Shown here piece by piece: positions 56,446-58,966 of a DNA stretch of 58,966 nt (position 1 is its first letter; every line of letters starts with the position of its first letter). The stretch spans positions 1 through 58,966 of the forward strand of contig JAFGML010000035.1 of assembly GCA_016927555.1 (NCBI GenBank), read 5' to 3'. The position numbers and the translations under genes were made by a program. The notes below the pieces were generated by a model. The model saw only the letters and a list, made by a program, of their open reading frames with translations. It was not told the DNA's origin and searched no databases. The DNA is from Thermoplasmatota archaeon (GTDB taxonomy: Archaea > Thermoplasmatota > E2 > DHVEG-1).

Positions 56446-57471
56446 ATGTGTGCTGGTGATGCTATGACAACACAGGTCGTCTTCTCCGATGAGTTCAACA
56501 AGCATGACACCGCGGATCACCCTGAGAACGCGGACCGGGTCTACGTCATGCTTGATGCCTTGGAACAGGCACCATTCTACCATGATCTTGAGATTATCGC
56601 CCCTGAGATGATTCCTGAGCAGCAGCTCTATGAGCTGCATTCCGCTGACATGATACAACGCATCAAAGACATCAGTGCACAAGGAGATTCTTGGATTGAT
56701 CTAGACACCTACGTGTGCGCAAAGGATTACGAAACCGCACGTCTGGCCGCAGGTGGTGTGGCACTCGCCTGCAGAAACGTCATGAGCGGAAACGCAGACA
56801 ACGCCTTTGCGTTGGTCCGTCCACCCGGCCACCATGCCTCCAGAGACAGGTCCATGGGCTTCTGCCTGTTCAACAACGCTGGGCTTGCTGCCCATGAGCA
56901 GACCAAGCATGGGAAACGTGTGCTCATCTTTGACCACGATGTGCACCATGGAAACGGCACCCAGTCGATGTTCTACGACCGCAACGACATCATGTACCAG
57001 TCCTTGCATTTATCACCGCACTACCCTGGAACAGGTACGATTAGTGAAGTAGGTGTGGGGAAAGGCGCGGGGTACAACCTCAATACACCCCTTGCCTTTG
57101 GTCATGATGATCGTGCGGTAACCCAGCTGCTTGATGAGGTGTTCATCCCGGTTGCTTCGCAGTTCAAACCACAGCTGATTCTCGTCTCCGTCGGCTATGA
57201 TGCCCATCACGCCGACCCGCTCGGTGGATTACACCTCACTGCGAATTTCTTTGGAGAACTCATCAAAAAACTCCAGACAGTACAACCAAAGATCGTCTGC
57301 ACCCTCGAGGGGGGGTACAACCTGCAGTGGATCGGCAAATGCTTTGTCTCTCAGATGGGTCAACTTGCTGGTCATCCAGTTCACTTTCAGGATGCAGTCA
57401 AGGGGAACGATGATGTCAGCACTCTCATTACTGCCTTAAAAAAAGAATTAGGAGCGTACTGGAAGCTTTAG
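56446..57471 (+). CDS. Histone-deacetylase/acetylpolyamine-amidohydrolase family protein
   Basis: 'ALVRPPGHHASRDRSMGFCLFNNAG', 'VLIFDHDVHHGNGTQSMFY' and 'LVSVGYDAHHADPLGGL'. The start may be MTTQVV at 56464. Confidence 0.93.
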   Translation: MCAGDAMTTQVVFSDEFNKHDTADHPENADRVYVMLDALEQAPFYHDLEIIAPEMIPEQQLYELHSADMIQRIKDISAQGDSWIDLDTYVCAKDYETARLAAGGVALACRNVMSGNADNAFALVRPPGHHASRDRSMGFCLFNNAGLAAHEQTKHGKRVLIFDHDVHHGNGTQSMFYDRNDIMYQSLHLSPHYPGTGTISEVGVGKGAGYNLNTPLAFGHDDRAVTQLLDEVFIPVASQFKPQLILVSVGYDAHHADPLGGLHLTANFFGELIKKLQTVQPKIVCTLEGGYNLQWIGKCFVSQMGQLAGHPVHFQDAVKGNDDVSTLITALKKELGAYWKL

Positions 57472-57480
57472 GGGATCGGA

Positions 57481-57780
57481 TTAGTCAAAGATCATGCCCA
57501 TGCCGGTTGCAGCTGAATCCTCTTGCTCCTTTATTTTCTCGTCGATTACCTTCGCCTTTTTGTCAGGAAGCTTGGTCATCCCTAGTTCTTTTGCGAGTTC
57601 TTCTGCGCGTTTTATCCCTTCAACGCTTCCCTCGACTTTCAAGTAGGACACTGCTTCTTTGATGTCCAGGGAATTCGCATCGCGAATCACGATGCTCTGT
57701 CTGTTGACCACATCATCCTGCAACATGGTTTGTATTTTCCCTGTTTCTGCGGATTTCACTTCAAAGATGACATACGGCAC
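57481..57780 (-). CDS. Conserved-looking small hypothetical protein
   Basis: 99 aa, 'MPYVIFEVKSAETGKIQTMLQDDVVNRQSIVIRDANSLDIKEAVSYLKVEGSVEGIKRAEELAKELG'. Coding-like, family not recognised. Confidence 0.65.
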   Translation of the reverse strand: MPYVIFEVKSAETGKIQTMLQDDVVNRQSIVIRDANSLDIKEAVSYLKVEGSVEGIKRAEELAKELGMTKLPDKKAKVIDEKIKEQEDSAATGMGMIFD

Positions 57781-57833
57781 AGCTTATCACCTTGCAGTTG
57801 CGGATAGAATCACTCTATTTAAATCTGCTCCTA

Positions 57834-58286
57834 CTAGAGCAACCGTCCGTCCTCATCGATTTCTTTGTTTCGAATCCGTGATGAAGAGATAGGCTGCTGG
57901 TCCTCGGCCAAAACAAAGGGAACACAGATGATCTGCAGTGGCGTTCTGCCGCTTTCCCTACGTTTCTTATTGATCTCCTCAGCAGTAGGCTGTGTCTCCG
58001 GGGAGACTATGATTACATCGAAAGCACCTGTTACTGCAGGGCCGTAGCGGTCATGGAGTGGCTGAATCGTCACTTGGTTCAGGGCGTGCAGGTCTTTGAG
58101 AAATCGCTGGAGGTCATGTTTGCGTTTCTCGAATGATGCTGTGATTCCTTTCTGTTTCGCGATGTCATCGTCTGTTACTCCGATAAAAACAGATCCAGTG
58201 CTGCCTGCAGCTTCCACGGCTATACGGAGCAGGGCTTTGTGTCCTCTGTGGAACGGATGGAACGTGCCACCAAGACAAACGCGCAT
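57834..58286 (-). CDS. coaD: Phosphopantetheine adenylyltransferase (archaeal type)
   Basis: 'VCLGGTFHPFHRGHKALLRIAVE' (HxGH), 'VFIGVTDDDIAKQKG' and 'ISSSRIRNKEID'. Confidence 0.92.
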   Translation of the reverse strand: MRVCLGGTFHPFHRGHKALLRIAVEAAGSTGSVFIGVTDDDIAKQKGITASFEKRKHDLQRFLKDLHALNQVTIQPLHDRYGPAVTGAFDVIIVSPETQPTAEEINKKRRESGRTPLQIICVPFVLAEDQQPISSSRIRNKEIDEDGRLL

Positions 58287-58378
58287 GTACGACTAATCGT
58301 ATGGACCTGCTTAAGGTTTTTCGATGAAGAAAACTATAAATCCTATGAAGGATTTCCTACTCTCAAGGTGTTGAGAGG

Positions 58379-58966
58379 ATGGAATCGAATTTCAAAGCAC
58401 TTGTACAACTCATTGTAATCACTCTGCTATTGACCGCAGGCGTAGGTGTATTCTCCTTTAGTTCTTCTCGAGCAGACAGTGTGATAGTGTATGTCAATAC
58501 AGCCTATCCCTATCCCACTGGCGATGGAACTGCAAACCGCCCCTACCGTACCATTCAACAAGGAATTGATGCGGCAAACCCCGGAGACAGTATCTATCTA
58601 TTCAAGGGATTATATAATGAGACATTGACAATCAACAAAGAAGTGACTATCCTGTCCGATGACCGAGAAAATACCACTATTTACTGGGGTGGGAAATCCA
58701 ATGCGTATCTCATTGAGATTACCGCCGATCTGGTGTCCCTCGAAGACCTCAACATCACTGACCCTTCAAACAAGATACGGACTGCCTTAATCCATGTCGT
58801 AGCGGATTATGCGCGTCTGGTGGGTGTTCGAGTGACGCATGGACGCAAATGGGGGGTCTATTTAGATGGATCAGATGATAACACCATAGGTTTCTCGCGG
58901 TTCGATAACAGTTCCAGCGATAGTATCCATGCTGTTGCATCCAGTAATAACGTCTTTACCAACAAC
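58379..58966 (+). CDS. Secreted right-handed beta-helix (NosD/PbH1-like) protein, truncated by window end
   Basis: Open frame from ATG 58379 to the edge: signal peptide 'LVQLIVITLLLTAGVGVFSFSSSRA', then 'VNTAYPYPTGDGTANRPYRTIQQGIDAANPGDSIYLFKGLYNETLTINKEVTI' and 'NTIGFSRFDNSSSDSIHAVASSNNVFTNN'. Absent from the ORF track because it has no stop. Confidence 0.85.
   Translation, partial: MESNFKALVQLIVITLLLTAGVGVFSFSSSRADSVIVYVNTAYPYPTGDGTANRPYRTIQQGIDAANPGDSIYLFKGLYNETLTINKEVTILSDDRENTTIYWGGKSNAYLIEITADLVSLEDLNITDPSNKIRTALIHVVADYARLVGVRVTHGRKWGVYLDGSDDNTIGFSRFDNSSSDSIHAVASSNNVFTNN

Overview
This 59-kb window is archaeal chromosome. The evidence is archaeal-type S17e, PriL, B-family DNA polymerase, RibC/RibL, CoaD-type PPAT and Trm-G10, plus an alternative mevalonate pathway. 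It looks Thermoplasmata-like, but that placement is an unverified impression. The window holds two intronless tRNA genes and about 57 supportable protein genes, with no rRNA, CRISPR array or recognisable transposon. Most genes are housekeeping. The accessory or metabolic blocks worth a second look are: (1) an isoprenoid/lipid-like block at 0.5-8.6 kb and 11.6-12.9 kb, with two UbiA prenyltransferases, two related Rossmann methyltransferases, an SDR/epimerase, two CrtC/AttH-like proteins and a B12-radical SAM protein, near mevalonate genes at 13.8-19.2 kb; (2) a citF plus citryl-CoA-lyase-like citrate cleavage pair; (3) a membrane-anchored Cas4-like nuclease split into two ORFs; (4) a lysine-to-allysine operon carrying both the saccharopine route and a lysine 6-transaminase; (5) a LuxC/LuxE-type acyl reductase operon with SCP2 and an FAD/Fe-S oxidase, preceded by a 14-bp perfect palindrome; (6) a predicted PPi-dependent phosphofructokinase; (7) a B-family polymerase with a divergent motif B; (8) a ribB gene that appears to need an ATT start. 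All family calls were made by eye from motifs, with no database search.
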